This document shows, one piece after another, positions 16,204 to 24,948 of a stretch of 64,000 nt of DNA. Numbering within the stretch: position 1 is the first letter of the stretch; every line of letters begins with the position of its first letter. Both the position numbers and the translations under genes were made by a program. This DNA comes from JAHEGP01 sp963792875 (GTDB taxonomy: Bacteria > Pseudomonadota > Gammaproteobacteria > Pseudomonadales > JAHEGP01). The DNA is taken from NCBI GenBank assembly GCA_963792875.1, contig CAWBXV010000008.1, positions 62,001 through 126,000 of the forward strand. Direction: 5' to 3'. The notes under the pieces were generated by a model. It was not told the DNA's origin and made no database searches. It saw only the letters and a list, made by a program, of their open reading frames with translations.

Positions 16204-17808
16204 CTACGCGGCGAAGCTGCTGGCGCTGCGCAGGGCGTCGATGTCCGACGCCAGGGAGGGTGCCTGTGCGAGCGCCGACCGGGCCAGGTTCTCGAAGCGG
16301 GCGCGCTGGCCGCTGGCGGCATAGGACCGCAGTAGCTCCAGCTTGAGCTCCGGGCGCAGCGGGTGTCGGAGGATCGCCTCGCGCAGCTCGCGCTCCGAGC
16401 GCTGGGGGCGGGGTGTCGCCGCGGTGCCGACCGGCTCCAGCGCGGTAGCGCACGGCCCGCGGTGGGGGTTTTCGTAGGTGGCCGAGCCCGTCGGCCTGGT
16501 CCTGCGGAACCGGGTCAGCAGCTGCCGCCACCCGGCGCCCGGGCTGCGGGCGCGTTGCCTCGCCGCCGCCGCGCCGCCGCTGGGCAGGCGCCGGCCCCCG
16601 GCGTAGCCCAGCGCGCCGAAGCCTCCGATCACCGACAGCAGCAGGCTGAATTCGGCGGCACCGGCCCGGTCGGCGGATGCCGGGGCTGGCGCCAGCGCGG
16701 GCCGTGCGGTGCCTGCCGGGGGCGTCGCCGCCGGGCGCTGCAGCGCTTGCCGCTCCAGCGCCCTGGCGCGGGCGGACATGGCCTCGTACTGGCTGACCAG
16801 GCGCTGCAGGTGCTGCTCCAGTTCGTCGATGTCGGCGCGCGTCCTGAGCTTGCCGGATTCCACGACCGCGACGCCGGCCTTGATGCCGGCGAGCTGGTCG
16901 GCCAGGCTGCCATCGCCGGCCTCTGGCGCGGGCGGGTTGCCGGGCGCGGGCGTGGCCTCGCTGGCTGTGCCCTGCAGTCCAGGGTGCGCGGGAGCGGCGC
17001 GGGCGCTGTGGGCGATGGCGGCGGGGGCTTCGTCGGCCAGGGGTGCCGGCGCCCTGAGGCGGCGGGGGGCGGCGGCCACCTCGTCGGCGCTGGGAGCCCG
17101 CAGCGGCACCAGCGCGCGCATGCGGGCGGGGTCGCCGGCGACGAAGGCCTGCGGGTTGAGCTGGTAGAGCGCATTCATGACCTGATGGATGCTGGTGCCC
17201 TCGGGGCGCGGCAGGCGGCTGGCGAGCCGCCAGAGGGAATCGCCCGGCCGGGTCACCAGCGCGCTGTCGAAGGTGACGACCGCCGCGGCCGCTGGCCGCG
17301 TCCCCGCGCGCTGGCGCTGGGCCGCGCTCGCCTGCAGGACGCGGCCAGAGGCCGCGCTCTCCGCCGCCGGCGGCTCCAGCAGCAGGGTGTATTCCCGCAT
17401 CAGGCTGCCCGCCGGCCAGCGCACGTTCATGACGAAGTTGACGTAGGGTTCGGACACGGGCGCCTTGCTGGTGACGCGGATGACCCCGGTGTCGCCGTCG
17501 ATGACGGGCTCGAAGCGCAAGCCGTAATGCCAGGGCGTCAGTGTGTCGCCGTCCGCCGAACGGCGCGCCGAAGGGTTCGCCGAACGGCTCACCGAACGGC
17601 CCGCGGCGCCGGTCAGCTCGACGATGAGCTGCTCACCGGCGAGGGCGGCAGTCCCCTGCAGTGGGATGGTCGCGCGCAGGGGGGCGCCGAGTTGCGACTC
17701 GATGCTGGCCGCGCCGACGCTGAGAGCGGCGGCGGACTCGCCGAGCAGGGTCAGCATGACGACGGCCGAGAGTTTGTCGACGGGAAATGACAGCATGATG
17801 CACTCCAT
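16204..17808 (-). CDS. Short FimV-like LysM-domain protein
   Basis: FimV-family inner-membrane/peptidoglycan-linked protein of 534 residues; full-length FimV proteins, which organise polar type IV pilus machinery, are usually much longer. Seen: a signal-like N-terminus, the FimV N-terminal domain (GAASIESQLGAPLRATIPLQG, then PYVNFVMNVRWPAGSLMREYTLLLEPP), a LysM-like segment (RPGDSLWRLASRLPRPEGTS), a proline/alanine-rich linker, a coiled-coil-like stretch (ELEQHLQRLVSQYEAMSARARALER), a membrane segment near 395, and a C-terminal FimV/TPR-like tail. Four 12-base tandem units (17552-17599) sit in the N-terminal domain. A second ATG at 17796 is an equally possible start. Confidence 0.75.
   Translation of the reverse strand: MECIMLSFPVDKLSAVVMLTLLGESAAALSVGAASIESQLGAPLRATIPLQGTAALAGEQLIVELTGAAGRSVSRSANPSARRSADGDTLTPWHYGLRFEPVIDGDTGVIRVTSKAPVSEPYVNFVMNVRWPAGSLMREYTLLLEPPAAESAASGRVLQASAAQRQRAGTRPAAAAVVTFDSALVTRPGDSLWRLASRLPRPEGTSIHQVMNALYQLNPQAFVAGDPARMRALVPLRAPSADEVAAAPRRLRAPAPLADEAPAAIAHSARAAPAHPGLQGTASEATPAPGNPPAPEAGDGSLADQLAGIKAGVAVVESGKLRTRADIDELEQHLQRLVSQYEAMSARARALERQALQRPAATPPAGTARPALAPAPASADRAGAAEFSLLLSVIGGFGALGYAGGRRLPSGGAAAARQRARSPGAGWRQLLTRFRRTRPTGSATYENPHRGPCATALEPVGTAATPRPQRSERELREAILRHPLRPELKLELLRSYAASGQRARFENLARSALAQAPSLASDIDALRSASSFAA
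17552..17599. repeat. Four 12-nt tandem repeats in the FimV-like gene
   Basis: On the plus strand the units are TCCGCCGAACGG, CGCGCCGAAGGG, TTCGCCGAACGG and CTCACCGAACGG, all sharing GCCGAACGG or a one-base variant. The third contains TTCGCCGA, the core of the gspI units. They remain in frame in the reverse-strand gene and code RSVSRSANPSARRSAD. Confidence 0.85.
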
Positions 17809-18006
17809 GGGTGCCCGGGAGACCTGAACCAGGCATCAGTATCGGCCAGCAGGGGGAGGCCTGCCCGGCGTCGTTGGAGTGAATTGCAGCAAGCAGTAAG
17901 CAGTTACCCGGCGGGTGTGTGGTGCATCACGAAACGGGCCGACGGTGGGCCCCGACCTGGGCGGTCTGGGGCCGGACGGGCGCGGGGCGAGGCTGCACAG
18001 CGGCGC

Positions 18007-18780
18007 TCAATTGGCGCTGGCGGCGTCCAGAAACGCGGGCCGCTCGCCGCCCCCATGCACCAGCAGGGCGGCGCCGCTGACGTAGGCGGCGAGGGGGGAG
18101 GCGAGAAACAGGCAGGTATTGCCGATATCCTCCGGCAGCGCCAGGCGCTGGAGGGGTATGGTGCTGGCGACGGCCGCCAGGCCGTCGTCGTCGCCGTAGT
18201 GGAGGTGTGACTGCTCGGTCCTGATCATGCCGGCCGTGATGGCATTGACGCGTACGCGGGGGGCCCATTCCACTGCCAGCGATGTCGTCAGATTGAGCAG
18301 GCCCGCCTTGGCGGCGCCGTAGGCGGCGGTGCCGGGCGAGGGGCGCACGGCCGACACGCTGGCGATATTGATGATGCAGCCGCCGCTCTCCTGCTGCTGC
18401 ATGACGCGGTTGGCGACCTGGGCGAAATTCAGCGGGGCCAGCAGGTTGAGCGCGATAATCGCCTCGGAGAAGCGCGGGCTGGCCGTGGCCGCGTCGGCGT
18501 GGGGAGCGCCGCCGGCGTTGTTGACCAGCACGTCCAGGCGGCCAAAGCGCTCCACGGTGAACGCCACCAGGGCTTCTATCTGCGCGTAGTCGCGGACATC
18601 GGTGGCCTTGAACAAGGCGCGCCTGCCATTGTGCTCCGGCAGGTCCTCGGGTTGCTGGCGTCCGCACACCACCACCTCGGCCCCGGCCTGCAGGAAGCAG
18701 CGGGTGATTCCCAGGCCCACGCCCTTGGTGCCGCCGGTGACGATCACGACCTTATCAGTGAGTGCAAGTACATCAGACAT
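18007..18780 (-). CDS. Short-chain dehydrogenase/reductase
   Basis: Classical SDR of 257 residues. The cofactor-binding glycine motif TGGTKGVGLG is at 15-24, NNAG at 87-90, and the catalytic Ser (SVSAV, about 141-143), Tyr154 and Lys158 (YGAAK) are present. The C-terminal AYVSGAALLVHGGGERPAF is of the FabG/3-oxoacyl-reductase type. It stands alone between a FimV-like gene and the F420 operon, which is on the other strand. Substrate unknown. Confidence 0.88.
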   Translation of the reverse strand: MSDVLALTDKVVIVTGGTKGVGLGITRCFLQAGAEVVVCGRQQPEDLPEHNGRRALFKATDVRDYAQIEALVAFTVERFGRLDVLVNNAGGAPHADAATASPRFSEAIIALNLLAPLNFAQVANRVMQQQESGGCIINIASVSAVRPSPGTAAYGAAKAGLLNLTTSLAVEWAPRVRVNAITAGMIRTEQSHLHYGDDDGLAAVASTIPLQRLALPEDIGNTCLFLASPLAAYVSGAALLVHGGGERPAFLDAASAN

Positions 18781-19203
18781 TTGGACATTCCCCTCTACGG
18801 TGTATGCGAGTCTCGATCACGGCCATGGCAACCCGGGGCCGGCCGGCGAGGCGCCGCCCTCCAGGCCGTGGCGGCGCGGTCGCATCAGGCCCGGGTCGAT
18901 TGGGCGCGTATTATAGAGGCGGGGAAAATTATTGCATGCCGGATGGCGGTCGCCGCGTTTTCCCTGTACCGGGGCTCTCAGCTTCTGCTACCATCCGCGT
19001 TTTTTCGGCGCCCCTCGCCGCAGCGGGGCTCCCGGGCCCAGGCTCCGTGCCCCGGCCGGTAACAGCACCGGGCGCCCCGCGACTCATGCCGCTGCTGATC
19101 GGGCCGGTGCCGCGCCGCGTAGCAGTCCGTGACGGCGGCCGCTGGCTCGCAGTGGTGAGGGCGCGCGGCCGCGGCAACTCATCAACCATCAGGGTAATCT
19201 CTC
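18781..19203. other. Intergenic region before the F420 operon
   Basis: This 423-base divergent gap separates a reverse-strand SDR from the forward F420 operon. A perfect reverse-strand -10 hexamer TATAAT (18910-18915) lies about 130 bases before the SDR start, but its -35 is poor. The rest is GC-rich with no conserved small gene. Open frames through it have shadow-type composition. Before npdG an AGGG precedes the ATG at 19204. Confidence 0.5.
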
Positions 19204-19890
19204 ATGAGTGACAGTATCAACACCATCGCGATCCTCGGTGGCACGGGCGATCTGGGAACCGGATTGGCACGGCGCTGGGCGCAGGCGGGCTACACCGTGA
19301 TCATCGGCTCGCGCACGCTGGAGAAGGCCGAGCAGGCCATGGAGGCATTGCGCGAGGTCATGGCTGCGCGCGGCGTCGACAGCGTCAGCGTGCGCGCGGC
19401 CGAGAATCTCGATGCCGCCCGCGCTGCCGATCTGGTGGTCCTGACGGTGCCCTTCAGCCACCAGAGCACTACCCTGGAGCACGTGCGCGACGCGCTGCGC
19501 GGCAAGATCCTCATCGATGTCACCGTGCCCCTGGTGCCCCCCAAGGTGGGGACGGTACAGCTCCCCGGCGGCGGTTCGGCGGGCCAGATCGCGCAGGCGC
19601 TGCTGGGGGCTGACGTGCGCGTCGTGTCGGCTTTTCAGAACGTCGCCGCGGCGCATCTGCAGGAAGGCCACGGCCTGGACTGCGACGTACTGGTGACCGG
19701 CGACGATAAGGACGCCCGCGAAGTCGTTATCGGCCTGGTGGCGGCAGCGGGCATGCGGGGCTTCCACGCGGGTCCGATCGCCAATGCGGCCGCGGCTGAG
19801 GCCTTGACGTCAGTGCTCATTACGCTGAACCGCCGCTACAAGTGCCACGCCGGCATTCGCATCACCGGCATCGGGGAAGGCCAGGCTTGA
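19204..19890 (+). CDS. npdG: NADPH-dependent F420 reductase
   Basis: Oxidoreductase exchanging hydride between NADP(H) and coenzyme F420, linking F420H2 to the NADPH pool in the cytoplasm. The 228 residues start with the Rossmann motif ILGGTGDLGTGLARR (about 10-24) followed by a basic SRTLEKA segment, as expected for NADP-binding NpdG/Fno. The conserved C-terminal region with RYKCHAGIRITGIGEG is present. Its place as first gene of the F420 operon supports the call over related NADP-binding proteins. cofE overlaps its stop as TTGA. Confidence 0.9.
   Translation: MSDSINTIAILGGTGDLGTGLARRWAQAGYTVIIGSRTLEKAEQAMEALREVMAARGVDSVSVRAAENLDAARAADLVVLTVPFSHQSTTLEHVRDALRGKILIDVTVPLVPPKVGTVQLPGGGSAGQIAQALLGADVRVVSAFQNVAAAHLQEGHGLDCDVLVTGDDKDAREVVIGLVAAAGMRGFHAGPIANAAAAEALTSVLITLNRRYKCHAGIRITGIGEGQA
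19873..19880 (+). promoter_or_regulatory. Shine-Dalgarno deciding the cofE start
   Basis: GGGGAAGG lies six bases before a TTG at 19887 that overlaps the npdG stop. The first ATG (19899) would be 18 bases away, too far for normal spacing. This favours the TTG start and translational coupling. Confidence 0.5.
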
Positions 19891-20648
19891 CCGCGCAGAT
19901 GCACCTGACGGGGCTTTCCGGGCTGCCGCTGGTGCAGCCGGGCGACGACGTCTTCCCGCTGATCCGCCGCGCACTCGAGGCGGCCGCGGTGACGCTGGTC
20001 GATGGCGATGTGCTGGTGGTGGCGCAGAAGATCATCTCCAAAGCCGAGAACCGGCTGGTCGACCTGGCGCTGGTCGAGCCGGGCGAGCGCGCCATCGCGC
20101 TGGCTCGCGAGGTCGACAAGGACCCCCGCCTGGTCGAGTTGATCCTGCGGCAGAGTCGCGGCGTGGTGCGCCATCGGCCCGGGGTACTGATCGTCGAGCA
20201 TGTACTGGGCTACGTGCATGCCAACGCCGGCATCGATCGATCCAACGTCGGTGCTGGCGATGATGTGGTGCTGCTGCTGCCGGAAGACCCCGACCGCTCT
20301 GCGGCGGCGCTGCGCGCCCGCTGTGGCGCCGAACTCGGCGCTGACGTGGCGGTGATCATCAATGACTCGGCCGGCAGGGCCTGGCGCGAGGGCGCGGTCG
20401 GCTTCGCCCTGGGTACGGCGGGCCTGGAGCCGGTGGTGAGCCTGATCGGCCGGCGCGATCTGATGGGACGGCCGCTCGAAGTGACCACCGTGGCGGTGGC
20501 CGACGAGCTGGCCGCGGCGGCCTCGGCGCTGATGGGACAATCGGACGAGGGCGTGCCGGTGGTCGTCATCTCCGGCGCCCGCTGGCAGCCAGGCAGCGCC
20601 GGCTCGGGCTCCCTGATCCGGGCGCGCGCGGCCGACCTGTTCCGGTAG
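19887..20648 (+). CDS. cofE: Coenzyme F420-0:L-glutamate ligase
   Basis: GTP-dependent ligase adding L-glutamate residues to F420-0. The protein is 253 residues from the TTG at 19887, or 249 from the ATG at 19899. Family segments are present: GLPLVQPGDDV, DGDVLVVAQKIISKAENRLV and INDSAGRAWREGAVGFALG. It is a stand-alone CofE: the C-terminal FMN-binding nitroreductase domain of actinobacterial FbiB (a protein of about 450 residues) is absent. It sits between npdG and cofD with a 6-base gap to cofD. Confidence 0.92.
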   Translation: MTAQMHLTGLSGLPLVQPGDDVFPLIRRALEAAAVTLVDGDVLVVAQKIISKAENRLVDLALVEPGERAIALAREVDKDPRLVELILRQSRGVVRHRPGVLIVEHVLGYVHANAGIDRSNVGAGDDVVLLLPEDPDRSAAALRARCGAELGADVAVIINDSAGRAWREGAVGFALGTAGLEPVVSLIGRRDLMGRPLEVTTVAVADELAAAASALMGQSDEGVPVVVISGARWQPGSAGSGSLIRARAADLFR

Positions 20649-20654
20649 GGGGGC

Positions 20655-21605
20655 ATGGCGAAGATTCTGGCGATTTCCGGCGGGGTCGGCGGGGCCAAGC
20701 TGGCGCTGGGGCTGGCGCAGCTGCTGCGGCCCGGCGAGCTGACCGTGTGCGCCAACACGGCCGACGATTTCACTCACCTCGGGCTGCGCATCTGCCCCGA
20801 TCTGGATACCGTGATGTACACCCTGGCGGGCCTCAGCGATCGCGCGCGCGGCTGGGGTCTGGCGGGTGAGAGCTGGCAATTCATGGAGCAGCTGCGCACC
20901 CTCGGCGGCGAGGACTGGTTTCAGCTCGGCGACCGCGATCTGGCCGTGCACGTGCTGCGCTCTCAATGGCTGGCGCAGGGGCTGCCGCTGGTCGAGGTGA
21001 CCCGCCGCCTGTGCCAGGGCCTGGGCGTGGCCCATGCCCTCGTGCCGATGACCGAGCAGGCGGTCACCACGATGGTCGACACGGCCGAGGGCGAGCTGGC
21101 GTTTCAGCACTACTTCGTGCGCCGGCGCTGCGAACCCGCGGTGCGGTCCCTGCGCTTTGCCGGCATCGACGCCGCGCAACCGCTGCCGCTGCTGCTGCGG
21201 CTGCTGCGCGACCCGGCGCTCGATGCCGTGCTGATCTGCCCCTCCAATCCCTTCGTCAGCGTGGCGCCGGTGCTGGCGCTGCCCGGTCTGCGGCAGGCGC
21301 TGCTCGACAGCGCCGCGGTGGTGGTGGCGGTCTCTCCCATCGTCGGTGGCGCGGCCCTCAAGGGCCCTGCCGCCAAGATGATGGCGGAGCTGCAGCTGCC
21401 CGTGACGGCCGCAGAGGTGGCGCGATACTACGGGCCGCTGCTGGATGGATTTGTGGTTGATGAATGCGACCGGGCTCAGGCATCATGGGTGGCGGACTCA
21501 GGTACGCGTTGCCTGGTGACGGGCACGGTGATGACGACCGCCGACGACAAAGTGCGCCTCGCACGGGAAGTTCTAGCCTTTGTACAAGACCTCGCCCAGA
21601 AGTGA
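20655..21605 (+). CDS. cofD: 2-phospho-L-lactate transferase (F420 biosynthesis)
   Basis: Transfers the phospho-acid moiety (2-phospholactate, or PEP/3-phosphoglycerate in other lineages) from its guanylyl diphosphate carrier to FO, giving F420-0 or a variant. The 316 residues include the N-terminal SGGVGGAKLALGL nucleotide-binding loop, CANTADDFTHLGLRICPDLDT (FO-binding region) and SPIVGGAALKGPAAKMM, all diagnostic of CofD/FbiA. The GGGGGG just before the ATG is a strong ribosome site. It overlaps cofC by 26 bases. Acid specificity cannot be read from sequence alone. Confidence 0.95.
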   Translation: MAKILAISGGVGGAKLALGLAQLLRPGELTVCANTADDFTHLGLRICPDLDTVMYTLAGLSDRARGWGLAGESWQFMEQLRTLGGEDWFQLGDRDLAVHVLRSQWLAQGLPLVEVTRRLCQGLGVAHALVPMTEQAVTTMVDTAEGELAFQHYFVRRRCEPAVRSLRFAGIDAAQPLPLLLRLLRDPALDAVLICPSNPFVSVAPVLALPGLRQALLDSAAVVVAVSPIVGGAALKGPAAKMMAELQLPVTAAEVARYYGPLLDGFVVDECDRAQASWVADSGTRCLVTGTVMTTADDKVRLAREVLAFVQDLAQK

Positions 21606-22353
21606 CATCCGCCAATTCCGCCTGTGGGCGGTGGTCCCGGTCAAGGACTTCGTCTACGCCAAGCAGCGGCTGGCCGGCGTGCTCAGCCCCAGCGAGCGGC
21701 GCGCGCTGTCCCAGGCCATGGTGGAGGACACGCTCGAGCGGCTGCAGGGCATGGACGGGCTGGCGGGCACCCTGCTGGTTTCGGATGACCCTGCGGCCGA
21801 GCTGCTGGCCTTTCGCTACGGGGCCTCGGTGCTCAGCGAGGCGGGGGCCAGCCAGGGCCTCAACGCCGCGGTGATGCTTGCCGCAGGCCGCCTGGCACAG
21901 GATGGCGCGAGCCACATGCTGGTCCTGCATGGCGACCTGCCGCTGGTCACGGCCGCCGACCTGGCTGCGTTGAGCGCCGGTCTGCCCGAGGTCGGGCGGC
22001 CCTGCGTGCGCCTGGCGGCGGACCGCAGGGGGCGGGGGACCAACGGTCTGCTGTGTTCACTGCCGGCGCCCATCGCGTTTGCCTACGGCACCGACAGCCT
22101 GCGGTCTCATCGGGATGCCTGCAGCCGCGCCGGCGTGCCCTGCGAGGTGATACCCTCCGGCGGCTTTGCGCTGGATATCGACACCCCGGCCGATCTCCAG
22201 TTGCTGGCGGCCCGGGTCGGCAGCGCGACTGCGGGCCACAGGACCCTGGCGGTGCTGGCACAGCACGCGCTGCCCGAGCGCTTGTGTCAGATGGGTATCG
22301 GGGCGGCGCCGAGCCCGCGCGATGCGACACTGCAGGCCAAACCCTTCGCATGA
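21580..22353 (+). CDS. cofC: 2-phospho-L-lactate (or PEP/3PG) guanylyltransferase
   Basis: Nucleotidyltransferase that activates the phospho-acid with GTP for CofD. The protein is 257 residues from a TTG at 21580 inside the end of cofD; a GTG at 21631 is an alternative. The N-terminal WAVVPVKDFVYAKQRL contains the CofC loop, and the VLHGDLPLVTAADLA motif and GFALDIDTPADL metal-binding end match CofC/FbiD. The sequence fits the family and the operon position. The start is uncertain because no clear Shine-Dalgarno or ATG is available. Confidence 0.88.
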   Translation: MYKTSPRSDIRQFRLWAVVPVKDFVYAKQRLAGVLSPSERRALSQAMVEDTLERLQGMDGLAGTLLVSDDPAAELLAFRYGASVLSEAGASQGLNAAVMLAAGRLAQDGASHMLVLHGDLPLVTAADLAALSAGLPEVGRPCVRLAADRRGRGTNGLLCSLPAPIAFAYGTDSLRSHRDACSRAGVPCEVIPSGGFALDIDTPADLQLLAARVGSATAGHRTLAVLAQHALPERLCQMGIGAAPSPRDATLQAKPFA

Positions 22354-22365
22354 CAGGTTTCGACG

Positions 22366-24849
22366 ATGAATAGGCAAGCGATGCTCGACCAGGCGCTGGA
22401 CGGCCATGAGTTGGCTGATGAGCAGGCGCTGCAGCTGGCGGACTATCAGCCTGCCACGCGCCTGATGGCGGTGGCCGGCGAGCTGCGCGATCGCCGCTTC
22501 GACAACGTGGTCACCTATTCGCGCAAGGTGTTTCTGCCGCTCACCCACCTGTGCCGCGATGTGTGCCACTACTGTACCTTCGCCCGCACGCCGCGCCGTG
22601 TCGAAGCCCCGTACATGTCGATCGAGCAGGTGCTCGACGTCGCCAGGGCCGGCGACCGCATGGGCTGTCGGGAGGCGCTGCTCACCCTCGGTGAGAAGCC
22701 CGAGGCGCGCTATGGCGCCGCGCGCGATGCGCTGCGCGAGCTCGGTTGCGCGTCCACGCTCGAGTATGTCGCCAAGGTCGCCGCGGCGATCCTGGAGCAC
22801 ACCGGTCTGCTGCCGCACATCAACGCGGGCTGCATGACCGAGCAGGAAATAGCCATGCTGCGCCCGGTGTCCGCGTCCATGGGTATCATGCTGGAGTCCG
22901 CCAGCGAGCGCCTGTGTCAGAAGGGCATGCCGCACTACGGCTCGCCGGACAAGCAGCCGGCCCGGCGCCTGGAGACCATTGCCCTGGCCGGCCGCCTGCA
23001 GGTGCCGTTCACCAGCGGCATTCTGATCGGCATCGGCGAGACGCGCAGGGAGCGCATCGAGTCGCTGCTGGCGCTGCGCGCACTGCACCGGCGCTTCGGC
23101 CACATCCAGGAGATCATCGTCCAGAATTTTCGCGCCAAGCCGGGCACCCTCATGGCCAGCGCGCCCGAGCCCGACCTGGATGAGCTGCTGTGGACCCTTG
23201 CCGTGGCGCGCATCGTCTTTGGTCCCGACATGAGCCTGCAGGCGCCGCCCAACCTCAGCCCCGGCGTGCTGCCGCAACTGGTGGCGGCGGGCATCAACGA
23301 TTGGGGCGGGGTGTCGCCGCTGACGCCGGATTTCGTCAATCCCGAGGCGCCCTGGCCCCACCTCGACCGGCTGGCCCGCGACACCCGCGCCGCCGGCAAG
23401 CACTTGAGCCAGCGGCTGACGGTCTATCCCTCCTATGTGCTCGAACTGCAGCGCTGGGTCGATCCGGTGCTGCACCAGCGCGTGCTGCAGGAGGTCGACG
23501 GCGCCGGCTACCCGCGCGCGGACGGCTGGCTGACGGGCAGCTCCGAGCGCGCGCCGGCGGCGGAAGTGGACCTGCTGGGCGCCGCCGTGGCGCCGGCCGT
23601 CGCCGCCAGCGGCGGCATCCACGCCATCGTCGAGCGGGCCAGAGGCGGCGCGCGACTGGAAGAAGCCGAAATCGCCCGCCTGTTCACGGCGCGCGGAGAG
23701 CACTTTACCCATGTGTGCCGGGCGGCCGACGAACTGCGCCGCGAGGTCAATGGCGACACCGTCAGCTACGTCGTCAACCGCAATATCAATTACACCAATA
23801 TCTGCTATTTCAAGTGCCAGTTCTGCGCGTTTTCCAAGGGCAAGCTCAGTGAAAATCTCCGCGGCCGGCCCTACGACCTGCCCTTGACGGAAATCGTGCG
23901 GCGGGCGCGGGAGGCCTGGGACCGCGGCGCTACCGAGGTGTGCCTGCAGGGCGGCATCCACCCCCAGTACACCGGCCAGCACTACCTGGACATCTGCCAG
24001 GCCATCCGGGCCGCGCTGCCGGCGATGCACATCCATGCCTTCTCCCCGCTGGAGGTCTGGCAGGGCGCGGCAACCCTGGGGCTTGAGCTGGATGAATTCC
24101 TGAGCCAGCTGCGATCGGCGGGGCTGGGAACGCTGCCGGGCACGGCGGCGGAGATTCTCGACGACTCGGTGCGGCGCGTCATCTGTGCCGACAAGATCAA
24201 CACGGCGCAGTGGCTGCAGGTCATGGAGGCAGCGCACCGGCAGGGCATCAGGACCACCGCCACCATCATGTTCGGCCACGTCGACGGCTATCGGCACTGG
24301 GCCCGCCACCTGCTGCAGCTGCGCGACCTGCAGGCGCGCACCGGCGGCTTTACCGAGTTTGTGCCGCTGCCCTTCGTCGGCGCGGAGGCGCCGATGTATC
24401 TCAAGGGCCGCTCCCGGCCCGGCCCGAGTTTTCGCGAGGCGGTGCTGATGCACGCGGTCGCGCGGCTCGCGCTGCATCCCCACGTCACCAATATCCAGGC
24501 CTCCTGGGTCAAGATGGGGCGGGAGGGCGTCAGGGCGTGTCTGCGCGCGGGGGTCAACGATCTGGGCGGCACGCTCATGAACGAGTCGATCACCCGCGCC
24601 GCCGGCGCGACCCATGGGCAGGAGCTGGCGCCGGCGCGCATGGAGGAGCTGCTGGCCTGCGAGGGGAGGCCCGCCCGCCAGCGCAGCACCCTGTACGGCG
24701 AGGTGCCGACGGAGCGGCAGCAGTGCGCCTTCAGCGCGGCCCAGCTGCTGGATATTGCCAGCGTACCCACCGCGCCGGGCGAGCGCCGCGACGCGGCGAG
24801 GCCCGCCGTGCTGGTGCGCAACGCCGCCCTGCGGACCGCCATCGAGTGA
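22366..24849 (+). CDS. fbiC: Bifunctional FO synthase (CofG-CofH fusion)
   Basis: Makes the deazaflavin FO from tyrosine and 5-amino-6-ribitylamino-uracil using two radical-SAM modules. The 827-residue protein contains both. The CofG half (about 1-395) has CRDVCHYC with cluster cysteines at 63, 67 and 70. The CofH half (about 420-827) has NRNINYTNICYFKCQFC with cysteines at 480, 484 and 487. This fused form is typical of Actinobacteria and of F420-producing proteobacteria; archaea keep the halves separate. It ends the five-gene operon and starts 12 bases after cofC. Confidence 0.97.
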   Translation: MNRQAMLDQALDGHELADEQALQLADYQPATRLMAVAGELRDRRFDNVVTYSRKVFLPLTHLCRDVCHYCTFARTPRRVEAPYMSIEQVLDVARAGDRMGCREALLTLGEKPEARYGAARDALRELGCASTLEYVAKVAAAILEHTGLLPHINAGCMTEQEIAMLRPVSASMGIMLESASERLCQKGMPHYGSPDKQPARRLETIALAGRLQVPFTSGILIGIGETRRERIESLLALRALHRRFGHIQEIIVQNFRAKPGTLMASAPEPDLDELLWTLAVARIVFGPDMSLQAPPNLSPGVLPQLVAAGINDWGGVSPLTPDFVNPEAPWPHLDRLARDTRAAGKHLSQRLTVYPSYVLELQRWVDPVLHQRVLQEVDGAGYPRADGWLTGSSERAPAAEVDLLGAAVAPAVAASGGIHAIVERARGGARLEEAEIARLFTARGEHFTHVCRAADELRREVNGDTVSYVVNRNINYTNICYFKCQFCAFSKGKLSENLRGRPYDLPLTEIVRRAREAWDRGATEVCLQGGIHPQYTGQHYLDICQAIRAALPAMHIHAFSPLEVWQGAATLGLELDEFLSQLRSAGLGTLPGTAAEILDDSVRRVICADKINTAQWLQVMEAAHRQGIRTTATIMFGHVDGYRHWARHLLQLRDLQARTGGFTEFVPLPFVGAEAPMYLKGRSRPGPSFREAVLMHAVARLALHPHVTNIQASWVKMGREGVRACLRAGVNDLGGTLMNESITRAAGATHGQELAPARMEELLACEGRPARQRSTLYGEVPTERQQCAFSAAQLLDIASVPTAPGERRDAARPAVLVRNAALRTAIE

Positions 24850-24948
24850 GGACCGCCACCGGCCCGTTCCGTCCGGGACTGCGGGCGCTGTTACCGTGAC
24901 CCGGTCAGCGCGTGGCCGGTCACCGCTGCAGCTGTGGCAGCCGCCAAC

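Noticed and set aside
22057..24615. An open frame of about 850 codons on the reverse strand opposite fbiC.
   Set aside because: It lies wholly antisense to a clearly conserved gene, has no recognisable motifs, and is rich in Arg, His and Gln. Such frames arise from the high third-position GC of the real gene.
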